Shown: positions 32,828-40,853 of the stretch, in pieces
How the letters are laid out: every line of letters starts with the position of its first letter
Numbering within the stretch: the first letter of the stretch is position 1
Source of the DNA: AC-32 sp963728765
GTDB taxonomy: Bacteria > Actinomycetota > Thermoleophilia > Gaiellales > Gaiellaceae
Assembly: GCA_963728765.1 (NCBI GenBank)
Contig: CAVSKX010000002.1
Coordinates: 496,001 to 560,000 of the forward strand
Length of the DNA: 64,000 nucleotides
Reading direction: 5' to 3'
Notes under the pieces: model-generated
Databases searched by the model: none
The model's input: only the letters and a program-made list of their open reading frames with translations
Told to the model about the DNA's origin: nothing
Made by a program: the position numbers and the translations under genes

Positions 32828-34009
32828 ATGCCGATCGGTTATCTGGTTACCACGGGGCTCATGGCGGCAGTCGTCTTGGCCGCCGTCTCCGGGCACCGGC
32901 CGCGCCGGTCGAGCCCCTTCCGCCTGAGCTACTCGATCGGCTTCCTCATCAACTGGCCGCTCGCCCTGTTCCTCGTTCTCGCCGTGTCGACAGCGCTGGC
33001 GATCGACCAGACCGGCGCCGGCTCGCCCGTCTTCTGGATCGGGCTCGGCTTCGCCGTTCTCGCGTCGGCCGGGCTCGCGGTGCTCCGTCGGCGGGCGCGC
33101 GAGACCGGCCCGGTGCTCGAGCAAGCTCTGGACGAGGGCCTCGGGGCCCACTGGCGCGACCACGTGGACGCCGAGCTGTCCGCTCGGCTCCGACGTCGGC
33201 CTTCCCTCGCCCGAGTGCTTGCGGCGCCGATCTCTGTCCGTCGCCGCGGAGTCGAGCGGATCGCGAACGTGCGCTACGGCCCGGCGCGAAGAGCAAACCT
33301 GCTCGACATCTATCGCGACCGTTCGGGTCGTTCGGGCCGCCCGACCCTCGTCCACCTACACCCGCTCTTCGGCAGCAAGCGTCTCGGAACGCGCCACCTG
33401 CTCCATCGCCTCGCCGGCCGGGGCTGGGTGTGTGTCAGCGCGAACTACCGTCGTGCCTCCGGCGGGTTCTCCGATCCGCTGATCGACGTGAAGAAGGTGA
33501 TCGCCTGGGTGCGCGAGCACGGCGGCGAGTACGGCGCCGACCCGAGCACCGTCTTCCTCGCGGGAAGCTCCCTGGGCGGTCATCTCGCGTGGTTGGCGGC
33601 TCTCACGCCCGACGGCGCCGATGCGCCGGTCGCCGGCGTGATCTCCCTGTACGGCTACTACGGACGGGTCGCGAGCGGCGGCCCACCATCCTCACGACTC
33701 CCCTACTCGACCACGAACGCACCACCATCCTTCGTCGCGCACGGTGACCAGGACACCCTCGTCGTCGTCGAAGACGCACGCGGCTTCGTCGAGCAACTGC
33801 GCGCCACCTCGTCGAATCCGGTCGTCTACGCAGAGCTGCCCGGCGCGCAACACGGGTTCGACCTGTTCCGCTCGCGACGCTTCGACACGGTCGTCGATGC
33901 GATCGAGGCGTTCGCCGCCCACGTCCGATCGCGACGTAGCACCGCCGACCCAGCACCAGAACCTGGCCGCTGCGGTCGTAGCATGCCTCGGGTAAGGGGT
34001 CGGACATGA
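32828..34009 (+). CDS. Membrane-anchored alpha/beta-hydrolase (esterase/lipase-like)
   Basis: 393 residues from the ATG at 32828. Two N-terminal membrane helices (IGYLVTTGLMAAVVLAAVSG; LINWPLALFLVLAVSTALAI) precede a hydrolase domain from about residue 150: RANLLDIYRD, the oxyanion region LVHLHPLFGSKR, nucleophile elbow LAGSSLGGHLAW (GxSxG), GDQD near the acid and PGAQHGF with the catalytic His. It resembles the lipase/esterase LipN-Aes group. The stop overlaps the start of a broken FAD monooxygenase. Confidence 0.88.
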   Translation: MPIGYLVTTGLMAAVVLAAVSGHRPRRSSPFRLSYSIGFLINWPLALFLVLAVSTALAIDQTGAGSPVFWIGLGFAVLASAGLAVLRRRARETGPVLEQALDEGLGAHWRDHVDAELSARLRRRPSLARVLAAPISVRRRGVERIANVRYGPARRANLLDIYRDRSGRSGRPTLVHLHPLFGSKRLGTRHLLHRLAGRGWVCVSANYRRASGGFSDPLIDVKKVIAWVREHGGEYGADPSTVFLAGSSLGGHLAWLAALTPDGADAPVAGVISLYGYYGRVASGGPPSSRLPYSTTNAPPSFVAHGDQDTLVVVEDARGFVEQLRATSSNPVVYAELPGAQHGFDLFRSRRFDTVVDAIEAFAAHVRSRRSTADPAPEPGRCGRSMPRVRGRT

Positions 34010-34410
34010 GGATCCTGATCTCAGGCGCCGGCATCGCAGGCACGACGCTCGCGTACTGGCTCGCGCGGCGGGGCTTCGCACCCACGGTGGTCGAACGGGG
34101 ACGACAGCTCCGCCCGAGCGACCAGCCGGTCGACGTCGAAGGCGAAGCGATCGCTGTCGCCGAGCGCATGAATCATCCTCGCGAACCTTCGCGCCGCAGC
34201 AACCGGCTCGACAGGCATCACCTTCGTCGACGGCGCGGGCCGGCGAGTAGGGCGGATCAACTTGCAGGCAATGAGACGCGCAACGGCGAGCGGCAGCATC
34301 GAGCTCGGCCGCGGTGATCTGGCAGCGCTTCTTCGAGGCGGCACGTGACGAGCGACCTCGTCGTGGGTGCGGACGGGCTGCACTCAGGCGTCCGGCGCGT
34401 TTGGCCCTGA
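34006..34410 (+). pseudogene. FAD-dependent monooxygenase remnant
   Basis: The start overlaps the upstream stop (ATGA). MRILISGAGIAGTTLAYWLA then RGFAPTVVERGRQLR is a PHBH-type FAD-binding N-terminus. After VDVEGEAIAVAERM frameshifts set in; GRINLQAMRRATASGSIELG and later SDLVVGADGLHSGVRR follow in other frames, in the family order, with material missing. The rest of the enzyme is gone. Confidence 0.75.
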
Positions 34411-34436
34411 GTCACGCTTTTCGAAGGCGCTGTAGA

Positions 34437-35546
34437 TCAGCTGTTTCTTGACGTTCCTGATTGCGTTGACACCGGTCCAATGCCGGCGTGCAGCGGTGAT
34501 AGATAGCCTCGGGGCGCAACTCGTGGTGCCAAGTTTCGTTGCCGTAGATCCGGCATAGCCCGGACTTGGCGCCGCGACTGACCGGCGATGCGGTCGACCA
34601 TGGCGTCGGCGGCCGCGAGACCCGCCGCGATCTGGTCGTGGCCGGGCTGGCCCAGCACGACCCCGGTGATCGTCGTTCGCTTGCCGTCGATCCAGCGGAT
34701 GGCCCGGAAGGCGAAGCAGCCGCCGGCCGCGGCGGTCGAGCCGGTCTTGACGCCGACAAACCCGTTGTGCCCGAGCAATGCGTTGGTGTTGTGCACGGTG
34801 CCGGCGACCGGCAGCGTCGCGCTCGGTGTGGCGACGATGCTCGCGAACACCGGCAGGCGCATGGCCCGAGCGACAATGCGCACCTGGTCGGCGGCAGTCG
34901 AAAGGGTTGCGTCGTCGTAGCCGCTGGGGTCGGTGTAGCGGGTGTGCGTCATGCCCAGCGACCGTGCGCTGGCATTCATCCGGGCAACAAACCGGTCCGC
35001 CGAGCCGGCGTCCCATCGCGCCAGAACCGCGGCGATGTTGTTCGCTGACGGCAGCAGCAGTGCCTGCAGCGCCTGCAGTTCGGTCAACTGCTCTCCGGCG
35101 GCGATGGACACGACCGACTCCTGCTGTCGACGTCGGCGGTCGGTGTCGGCGACATCGGCGTCGGTGAGCGTGATCGTCGGGCCGTCCTGGCCGAGCCGTA
35201 GCGGGTGGTCACGGAGCACGAGATAGGCCGTCATCACCTTCGCGACGCTGGCAATCGCAGCCGCGTGCTGGTTCGGGCCGGCGTGGACCTGCGCCCGTCC
35301 TGCCTGGACGAACGCGGCTTGGCCCTGTGCCGGCCACACCGTGCTGGGCAGCGCTTCGCCACGCGCACCACGGTGCTCACTGCGAAGCGCGTCGATGGGT
35401 GATGCGGCCGTCGAGGCCGAGGACGCCAACAACCGGTAGCCGAAGGCTGCGGCGATCGCCGCGATGACGACCAGCAGGCCGGCGGCACGTATCCTGCGAA
35501 TCCGAATCCGACGGGTCGTTGTCCACGCTGGTTCGCGGTAGGTCAT
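34437..35546 (-). CDS. D-alanyl-D-alanine carboxypeptidase (DacA-type serine peptidase)
   Basis: 369 residues from the ATG at 35546 (TTG at 35558 alternative). A signal anchor AAGLLVVIAAIAAAFGYRLL is followed by the three PBP motifs: SVAK (nucleophile Ser), SANN and KTGST. It trims the pentapeptide side chain of peptidoglycan outside the membrane. After the AMVDRIA helix the C-terminus becomes a Ser/Arg-rich stretch unlike the family, so the end may be frameshifted. It is divergent from an OmpR-type response regulator, 85 bases apart, a layout reminiscent of vancomycin-type cell-wall regulation. Confidence 0.85.
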   Translation of the reverse strand: MTYREPAWTTTRRIRIRRIRAAGLLVVIAAIAAAFGYRLLASSASTAASPIDALRSEHRGARGEALPSTVWPAQGQAAFVQAGRAQVHAGPNQHAAAIASVAKVMTAYLVLRDHPLRLGQDGPTITLTDADVADTDRRRRQQESVVSIAAGEQLTELQALQALLLPSANNIAAVLARWDAGSADRFVARMNASARSLGMTHTRYTDPSGYDDATLSTAADQVRIVARAMRLPVFASIVATPSATLPVAGTVHNTNALLGHNGFVGVKTGSTAAAGGCFAFRAIRWIDGKRTTITGVVLGQPGHDQIAAGLAAADAMVDRIAGQSRRQVRAMPDLRQRNLAPRVAPRGYLSPLHAGIGPVSTQSGTSRNS

Positions 35547-35631
35547 GTCGCCATTCAAGGCAGCGCCGTGTTGCCAGCACGTATGCGGTTTTCGATATGC
35601 CGACGAAACGCGCCGGCTCTAGCATCGGAGC

Positions 35632-36327
35632 ATGCGAGTCTTGATCGTCGAGGACGAGCCCTACATGGCAGAAGCCATCCGCGATGGCCTACGCCTGGAA
35701 GCAATCGCCGCAGACATCGCAAGTGACGGCGACACCGCTCTGGAGCTGCTGAGCTTCAACGCCTACGACATCGCCGTCCTCGACCGAGACATTCCGGGCC
35801 CCTCCGGCGACGAGATCGCCGAACGCATCGTCGCCTCCGGCAGCGGCATGCCGATCCTCATGCTCACCGCTGCCGACCGTCTCGACGACAAGGCCTCCGG
35901 GTTCGAGCTCGGCGCCGACGACTACCTCACGAAGCCGTTCGAACTCCGAGAGCTCGTGCTCCGTCTAAGAGCGCTCGACCGCAGGCGCGCCCACAACAGG
36001 CCACCCGTGCGAGAGATCGCAGGTCTGCGGCTGGATCCGTTCCGCCGAGAGGTCTACCGCGACGACCGCTACGTCGCACTGACCAGGAAGCAGTTCGCAG
36101 TGCTCGAAGTGCTAGTCGCTGCCGAAGGCGGCGTCGTCAGCGCCGAAGAGCTCCTCGCGCGAGCGTGGGACGAGAACGCAGACCCGTTCACCAACGCCGT
36201 GCGCATCACCGTCTCGGCACTGCGCAAACGCCTCGGCGAACCCTGGATCATCGCCACCGTGGCCGGCGTCGGCTACCGGATCGACACGCCATCGGACACC
36301 GGGCCCGACGGAGGAGAGCGTGGATAG
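35632..36327 (+). CDS. OmpR/PhoB-family response regulator
   Basis: 231 residues. Receiver: VLIVEDEPYMAEAIRDGL, phosphoacceptor in DIAVLDRDIPGPSGDE, LMLTAADR, and Lys in DDYLTKPFEL. Winged-helix output: GLRLDPFRREVYRDDRYVAL, TRKQFAVLEVLVAAEGGVVS and TNAVRITVSALRKRLGEPWI. Its stop lies eight bases inside the kinase gene, so the pair is coupled. The divergent DD-carboxypeptidase is a candidate target. Confidence 0.93.
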   Translation: MRVLIVEDEPYMAEAIRDGLRLEAIAADIASDGDTALELLSFNAYDIAVLDRDIPGPSGDEIAERIVASGSGMPILMLTAADRLDDKASGFELGADDYLTKPFELRELVLRLRALDRRRAHNRPPVREIAGLRLDPFRREVYRDDRYVALTRKQFAVLEVLVAAEGGVVSAEELLARAWDENADPFTNAVRITVSALRKRLGEPWIIATVAGVGYRIDTPSDTGPDGGERG

Positions 36328-37405
36328 GCCCCCTGGTCTGAGCGTCCGCCTCAAGCTCACCCTCAGCTACGCCGGCTTCCTCATGGTCGCAGGTGCCGTG
36401 CTGCTCGCCGCCGGGTACTTTTCCCTTTCGCGTGGTGTGCACCCTGGTGTGATTTTCATAGTGCGCAGCCACGCCGACCTCGTGCGCAATTTCGCTCCGA
36501 TCGCGGCAATCGTGATGGCGTTCCTGCTGGTATTCGGTCTGCTGGGAGGGTGGCTTCTCGCCGGCCGCATGCTCGCTCCCCTGACGCGCATCACCGACGC
36601 CACACGCGTGGCCGCGAACGGATCGCTCTCCCACCGGATCGAGCTGGAAGGCCGTCAGGACGAGTTCCGCGAACTCGCCGACAGCTTCGATGCCATGCTC
36701 GCGCGGCTCGAAGCGCACATCGCCGAACAGCAGAGATTCGCAGCCAACGCCTCCCACGAACTGCGCACCCCGCTGGCGATCACGCAGACACTCCTCGACG
36801 TCGCCCGCAACGATCCGAACCGCGACACCGGCGAACTCGTGGACCGCCTCCACGCCGTCAACGCCCGAGCGATCGACCTCACCCAAGCTTTGCTCCTGCT
36901 CAGCCGCGCCGACCGACAATCCTTCACCCGAGAACACGTCGACCTGTCCCTCATCGCGGAAGAAGCCACTGAAACGCTCCTCCCCCTCGCAGAAAAGCGC
37001 GGCCTCACCATCGAGACCTCCGGCGACATGACCCCCACCATCGGCTCACACGCACTCTTACTGCAACTGAGCACGAACCTCGTGCACAACGCGATCGTCC
37101 ACAACCTGCCCGAACAGGGCACCGTGTGGGTCACGACCAGCGCTCAGCCCAAGAGTGTGGCGCTCACCGTCGAGAACACCGGCGAGAAGCTCACCCCACA
37201 GTTAGTTGCCACGCTTGCCGAGCCGTTTCTACGCGGCACCGAACGCGTACGCGCCGACCATGCGGGCGTCGGCCTCGGCGTGGCAATCGTGAAGAGCATC
37301 ACCCAGGCACATGACGGAACCCTCACCCTCACCCCACGGCCCGCGGGCGGGCTCCGCGTCACGGTGCAACTACCGGCCGCTCCACCAACCGGCGTCGTTG
37401 CCTGA
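36320..37405 (+). CDS. Membrane sensor histidine kinase
   Basis: 361 residues from a GTG with GGAGGAGAG upstream. Two membrane helices (LSYAGFLMVAGAVLLAAGYF; IAAIVMAFLLVFGLLGGWLL) frame a short extracellular loop, then HAMP (RMLAPLTRITDATRVAANGS), HisKA with FAANASHELRTPLAITQTLL and HATPase with NLVHNAIVHN and GVGLGVAIVKSITQAHDG. The short sensor loop resembles VanS-type membrane stress sensors. The stop codon is immediately followed by tRNA remnant G. Confidence 0.92.
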   Translation: MDRPPGLSVRLKLTLSYAGFLMVAGAVLLAAGYFSLSRGVHPGVIFIVRSHADLVRNFAPIAAIVMAFLLVFGLLGGWLLAGRMLAPLTRITDATRVAANGSLSHRIELEGRQDEFRELADSFDAMLARLEAHIAEQQRFAANASHELRTPLAITQTLLDVARNDPNRDTGELVDRLHAVNARAIDLTQALLLLSRADRQSFTREHVDLSLIAEEATETLLPLAEKRGLTIETSGDMTPTIGSHALLLQLSTNLVHNAIVHNLPEQGTVWVTTSAQPKSVALTVENTGEKLTPQLVATLAEPFLRGTERVRADHAGVGLGVAIVKSITQAHDGTLTLTPRPAGGLRVTVQLPAAPPTGVVA

Positions 37406-37460
37406 GGTCGAAGTCCGGAAGAGGGCTTGAAGTCCCTGCAAATCGGCATCTTCTGTTGCC
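37406..37460 (+). repeat. tRNA-Thr-like 3' end, copy G, with shared downstream flank
   Basis: GGTCGAAGTCCGGAAGAGGG: the T-arm has lost its 5' strand but keeps AGTCCGGA and acceptor AGAGGGCT as in copy D. CCTGCAAATCGGCATCTTCT follows, matching the flank of C, D and E. It begins at the base after the kinase stop codon. Confidence 0.7.
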
Positions 37461-37526
37461 TGTGCTGAGTTTTGGCGCCTCCCGAGAGTCTCTACCCGTG
37501 AGACGAGTCGAGGAAAGGAGACGATC

Positions 37527-38159
37527 ATGAAGCTGACCGTGACCGAGTCCGTATCGCTCGACGGAGTCATGCAGGGGCTCGGCGGACCCGACGAGGACCG
37601 CCGCGGAGGATTCGAGCGCGGCGGCTGGCAAATCCCGCTATCGGACGAGGGGGTCGGCGCGTTCCTCAACGACGTCTACGCGCGCGCTGACGCGTTCCTG
37701 TTCGGACGGCGGACGTACGAGATCTTCGCCGGCTCCTGGGGCACCATGAAGGATCCGCGCCAGAGCCCGATCGGGCAAGCGCTGAACTCGAGGCGCAAGT
37801 ACGTGGCCTCCTCCACGCTCACCGAGCCGCGCTGGGCGGACACGACCGTCATCGCGGGGGACGTCGCAGCGGTCAGCGAGCTGAAGGCCGAGCCGGGCGG
37901 TGAGCTGCAGGTGCACGGAAGCGGCGCCCTGATGCGCTGGCTGCTCGAACACGAGCTGGTCGACGGGATCAACCTGCTGACGTTCCCTGTGATCATCGGC
38001 CAGGGCACGCGCCTGTTCGCGGACGTCGGCCCGGACGTCGCGCTCGATCTGGTCGACACCCGGACCACACACAGCGGGGTGACGATCCAGGTCTTCCGGC
38101 CGAGCGGGCGACCGGAGTACGCAACGTCCACCGCGAATGCAAGCTGGCGACAGAGCTAG
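37527..38159 (+). CDS. Dihydrofolate reductase-like (RibD_C) protein
   Basis: 210 residues with AAAGGAG upstream. MKLTVTESVSLDGVMQGLGG opens the fold, then FLFGRRTYEIFAGSWG (NADPH-binding strand), GELQVHGSGALMRWLLEH and PVIIGQGTRLFADVG. This is the common actinobacterial YwjB/YyaP-like type, assumed NADPH-dependent reductase of unknown substrate. It starts 100 bases after tRNA remnant G, as the paralogue at 39704 starts 85 bases after remnant H. Confidence 0.9.
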   Translation: MKLTVTESVSLDGVMQGLGGPDEDRRGGFERGGWQIPLSDEGVGAFLNDVYARADAFLFGRRTYEIFAGSWGTMKDPRQSPIGQALNSRRKYVASSTLTEPRWADTTVIAGDVAAVSELKAEPGGELQVHGSGALMRWLLEHELVDGINLLTFPVIIGQGTRLFADVGPDVALDLVDTRTTHSGVTIQVFRPSGRPEYATSTANASWRQS

Positions 38160-38243
38160 GTGTGGACGATGGCTTGGCTACCGCGAAGACGCTGCGTTCA
38201 TGAGCACGCGAGTCTGGCCAAGAAGCCCATCCCAGACGCGTAG

Positions 38244-39446
38244 CTACGGAACACGAATGCGTGACACGGTGCTCGAAAGCGAGTTTGCGACCCAAACGCT
38301 CCCGAAGGCGACCACGAGACCTCGGGGCTTCCCTCCGACCTCGACGCGGCGCAGCACGTGGCCGGTGGTGGGGTTGATTCGCCAGACCTGGCCGGAGCGG
38401 TACATCGCGACCCAGAGCGCCGAGCCGTCGAAGGCCACGCCCTGTGCTCCCGTATTGCCGATGTTCAGCTTCGCCGCCACGTCGCCCGTGGCCGGGTCGA
38501 GTCTCCAGAGGGATTCCGTCAGGTAGTTCGTCACCCAGACGGCCCCCGGAGAGAAGCCGAGGAAGTCGGCGTCGGCGCCTGCGGAGACAAGTTTCGTCAC
38601 GGCGCCATTGGCCGGATCGAGCTTGCCCACCGTCCCGTCCTCGCTCGAGACCCAGACAGCGCCCTCGCCGACGCCGACGAACTCGTGCGCGTCACCGACA
38701 TGGGCCACGCTGAGTACCGCTCCCGTGGCGGGAGCGAGCCGCCAGATCTCGTCCCCCGCCTTGTCTGCCGCCCAGGCCGAGCCGCCGCCTGCCGCCACGC
38801 CGACGGGGCTTGCCTCGCCGAGCCCCGTGGTGAGCGTCACCCGCCAGGTGACCGAGTTCGTGGCAGGGTCGATGCGGGCCACGGTCCCGTTGGTGTAATT
38901 GCCGACCCACACCGCTCCCTCGCCGGTGGCTACGCCCCACGGCCGGCCGCCCACGGCGATGTGGACGATCACCGTGCCTGTCGTCGGGTCCAACCGCACC
39001 AGCCCACCGTCGACCGCGACCCAAACGGATCCGAAGCCGGCCGCCACGTTGTACGGCGCGCTGCCGACCCGGATGGTCTGGTCCGCGTGCGGGATCGAGC
39101 GGACGATGGACACATGAGCGACGCTCATTCGGCTCGCTCGGCCCCTCGGGTCGACTGCGCGCACATTGAGACTGTGCTTTCCGAGTGGGAGCCTCGGCGT
39201 GTATCGGTTGCGACAGGCGTGCAGCCGCTTGCTGTCGATCGCGCAACGGAACCGGATCGCCCGGGAACGCACGCCGACCTCGCGCGAGACGAAGCGGAAC
39301 GTCGGCGTACGGTCGGTCGTGTGGCGAGGCCCGAGGATGCGAGGTGCGCTCGGCCGCGCGCTCGTGGCCGCGGGAGCGACCTCTCTCAGGGCGGCACCTG
39401 CGGTCGTGGCGAGGCAGATGAGCGCGACGAGAGCGATTCGAGCCAT
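38244..39446 (-). CDS. Secreted beta-propeller protein (YVTN/virginiamycin B lyase-like)
   Basis: 400 residues with signal peptide IALVALICLATTAGAAL. A first Ig-like region (APRILGPRHTTDRTPTFRF..) precedes about seven repeats of the type GxGAVWVxNxxxxTVxRIDPATxxV, such as EGAVWVGNYTNGTVARIDPA and GSALWVAMYRSGQVWRINPT. This is a blade pattern of extracellular propellers. Lyase residues cannot be confirmed, so binding or scaffold roles are possible. The 71 bases before it and the 39447-39577 stretch hold no further gene. Confidence 0.82.
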   Translation of the reverse strand: MARIALVALICLATTAGAALREVAPAATSARPSAPRILGPRHTTDRTPTFRFVSREVGVRSRAIRFRCAIDSKRLHACRNRYTPRLPLGKHSLNVRAVDPRGRASRMSVAHVSIVRSIPHADQTIRVGSAPYNVAAGFGSVWVAVDGGLVRLDPTTGTVIVHIAVGGRPWGVATGEGAVWVGNYTNGTVARIDPATNSVTWRVTLTTGLGEASPVGVAAGGGSAWAADKAGDEIWRLAPATGAVLSVAHVGDAHEFVGVGEGAVWVSSEDGTVGKLDPANGAVTKLVSAGADADFLGFSPGAVWVTNYLTESLWRLDPATGDVAAKLNIGNTGAQGVAFDGSALWVAMYRSGQVWRINPTTGHVLRRVEVGGKPRGLVVAFGSVWVANSLSSTVSRIRVP

Positions 39447-39577
39447 CGGCTACTCGTTTGGACGTCGATTCCCGGTCAAGGTTGCTGCCCGAGCCGCCAC
39501 GGCCGGAGGACCCGGCCACGATCGTGCAAGGCGACCGCATCACCGACCTCGTCTACGACGTCAGCCGCTGAGGGCGG

Positions 39578-39619
39578 TGGGTTGCGACCGGTTGCTGCGG
39601 AGACGGCATGGTAAGGAGG
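39578..39619 (+). repeat. Decayed tRNA-Thr remnant, copy H, with recombinase-tail sequence
   Basis: GGGTTGCGACCGGTTGC then CATGGTAAGGAGG. The same order with a near-identical GGGTTGCGACCAGTTGC and CATGGTAAGGAGG occurs before and in copy E. The T-arm and acceptor part are missing, so this is the most eroded copy. Confidence 0.6.
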
Positions 39620-39703
39620 TGATCATCCTGGTGTTTGACGGCGCCAGACGGCGGCGGCGACTGGATGACCGCTCCCCTAACGGCCGCCTACAGAGGAGGC
39701 ACG

Positions 39704-40381
39704 ATGAGCAGGCTCAGATGTCATATCTCGATCTCGCTGGACGGTTTCGTCGCCGGCCCGAACCAGAGCGAGGAGAATCCGCTCGGCGAGGGCGGCGAGA
39801 GGCTCCACGACTGGGTGATTCAGCTGGCCGCCTGGCGCCAAGCCCACGGCATGGAAGGGGGCGAGGTGACCGAGAGCACCCGGGTGCTCGAGGAATCGCT
39901 CGAGAACGTCGGCGCCGGGGTGATGGGGCGGAACATGTTCGGCCCCGTCGGGGGTGGTCCGTGGGGCGACGGCCAGTGGAAGGGATGGTGGGGCGACGAC
40001 CCGCCGTACCACTACCCAGTGTTCATCGTTACGCACCACCCGCGTGACCCCGTGGAGATGGAAGGAGGGACGACGTTCCACTTCGTCACCGACGGAATCG
40101 AGCCCGCCCTCGAACAGGCGAGGAAGGCCGCAGGCGGCAAAGACGTCCTGCTCTGGGGAGGCGGCCACATCGTCCAGCAGTACCTGGCGGCAGGACTGCT
40201 CGACGAGCTCGAGCTTCACGTCGTTCCGGTGTTGCTCGGCGACGGTTCCCGCGTCTTCGGCGACCTCGGGGACGCGGAGTTGCAGCTCGAGCAGGTCCGT
40301 GCCGTCGAGGCCCCCGGCGTCACGCACCTCAAGTACCGGGTGGTCAGCCGACGAGCTAGTGGCGCGCAGGCATCCGCCTGA
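39704..40381 (+). CDS. Dihydrofolate reductase-like (RibD_C) protein
   Basis: 225 residues; AGAGGAGG precedes the ATG. MSRLRCHISISLDGFVAGPN, VMGRNMFGPVGGGPWGDGQW, GGTTFHFVTDGIEPALEQA, LLWGGGHIVQQYLAAGLLDE and LLGDGSRVFGDL closely parallel the protein at 13522-14124. The subfamily is typified by the GRNMFGP motif. Likely an NADPH-dependent reductase. It lies immediately right of remnant H and left of two gene fragments. Confidence 0.9.
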   Translation: MSRLRCHISISLDGFVAGPNQSEENPLGEGGERLHDWVIQLAAWRQAHGMEGGEVTESTRVLEESLENVGAGVMGRNMFGPVGGGPWGDGQWKGWWGDDPPYHYPVFIVTHHPRDPVEMEGGTTFHFVTDGIEPALEQARKAAGGKDVLLWGGGHIVQQYLAAGLLDELELHVVPVLLGDGSRVFGDLGDAELQLEQVRAVEAPGVTHLKYRVVSRRASGAQASA

Positions 40382-40387
40382 TCAACG

Positions 40388-40525
40388 ACTCGAGGGCGTC
40401 AGAGCGACGTCCCTTCTGCCCGCGGCGGCGCGAGCTCTCGAGACCGAGAAAGATGACGGCCTCGTGGTCGATCCGCTCATCGCAGCGAACGAACAGCGCC
40501 TCATGGCCCGCAGCTTCCCGAGCCG
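40388..40525 (+). pseudogene. Fragment of a leucine-carboxyl-methyltransferase-type protein
   Basis: LEGVRATSLLPAAARALETE followed by DGLVVDPLIAANEQRLMARS has the ATS/AL..AAARA.ET..-DP pattern that opens SAM-dependent O-methyltransferases of the LCM/PPM group. Nothing after it belongs to that family. Confidence 0.45.
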
Positions 40526-40569
40526 ACCTTGCGTGACCGGGCGTTGTTTGAGGCTTCGTCCCGGGGATA

Positions 40570-40770
40570 GAGCAGCGTCATCCGGATCCACGAGCTCACC
40601 CTTGCGACCAGCGACTTGCGCGGGCAAGCCAGCTTCTGGGATGAGACACTCGGCCTCCCGACGCGGGACGACGGCCGGACGCTCGAGGTCGCGCTGCGCG
40701 GGTCGCTGATCCGCTTCGAGCAGGGCCCTCCCGCCCTCGACGCGCGCTACCACTTCGCAATCGACATCCC
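40570..40770 (+). pseudogene. N-terminal fragment of a VOC (glyoxalase-fold) protein
   Basis: IRIHELTLATSDLRGQASFW, LPTRDDGRTLEVALRGSLIR and ALDARYHFAIDIPR form the first beta-alpha-beta-beta-beta unit of a VOC domain. The second unit is missing. No start codon is evident. The sequence from 40770 to the cyclase gene is not recognisable. Confidence 0.6.
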
Positions 40771-40853
40771 ACGCTCCTCGCACTCGTGCCGGCATTCCCG
40801 CGCAGGCTGGCCGAGCAGCAGTCCGCGATTGGGCCACCGGTGACGGGGGCTTC

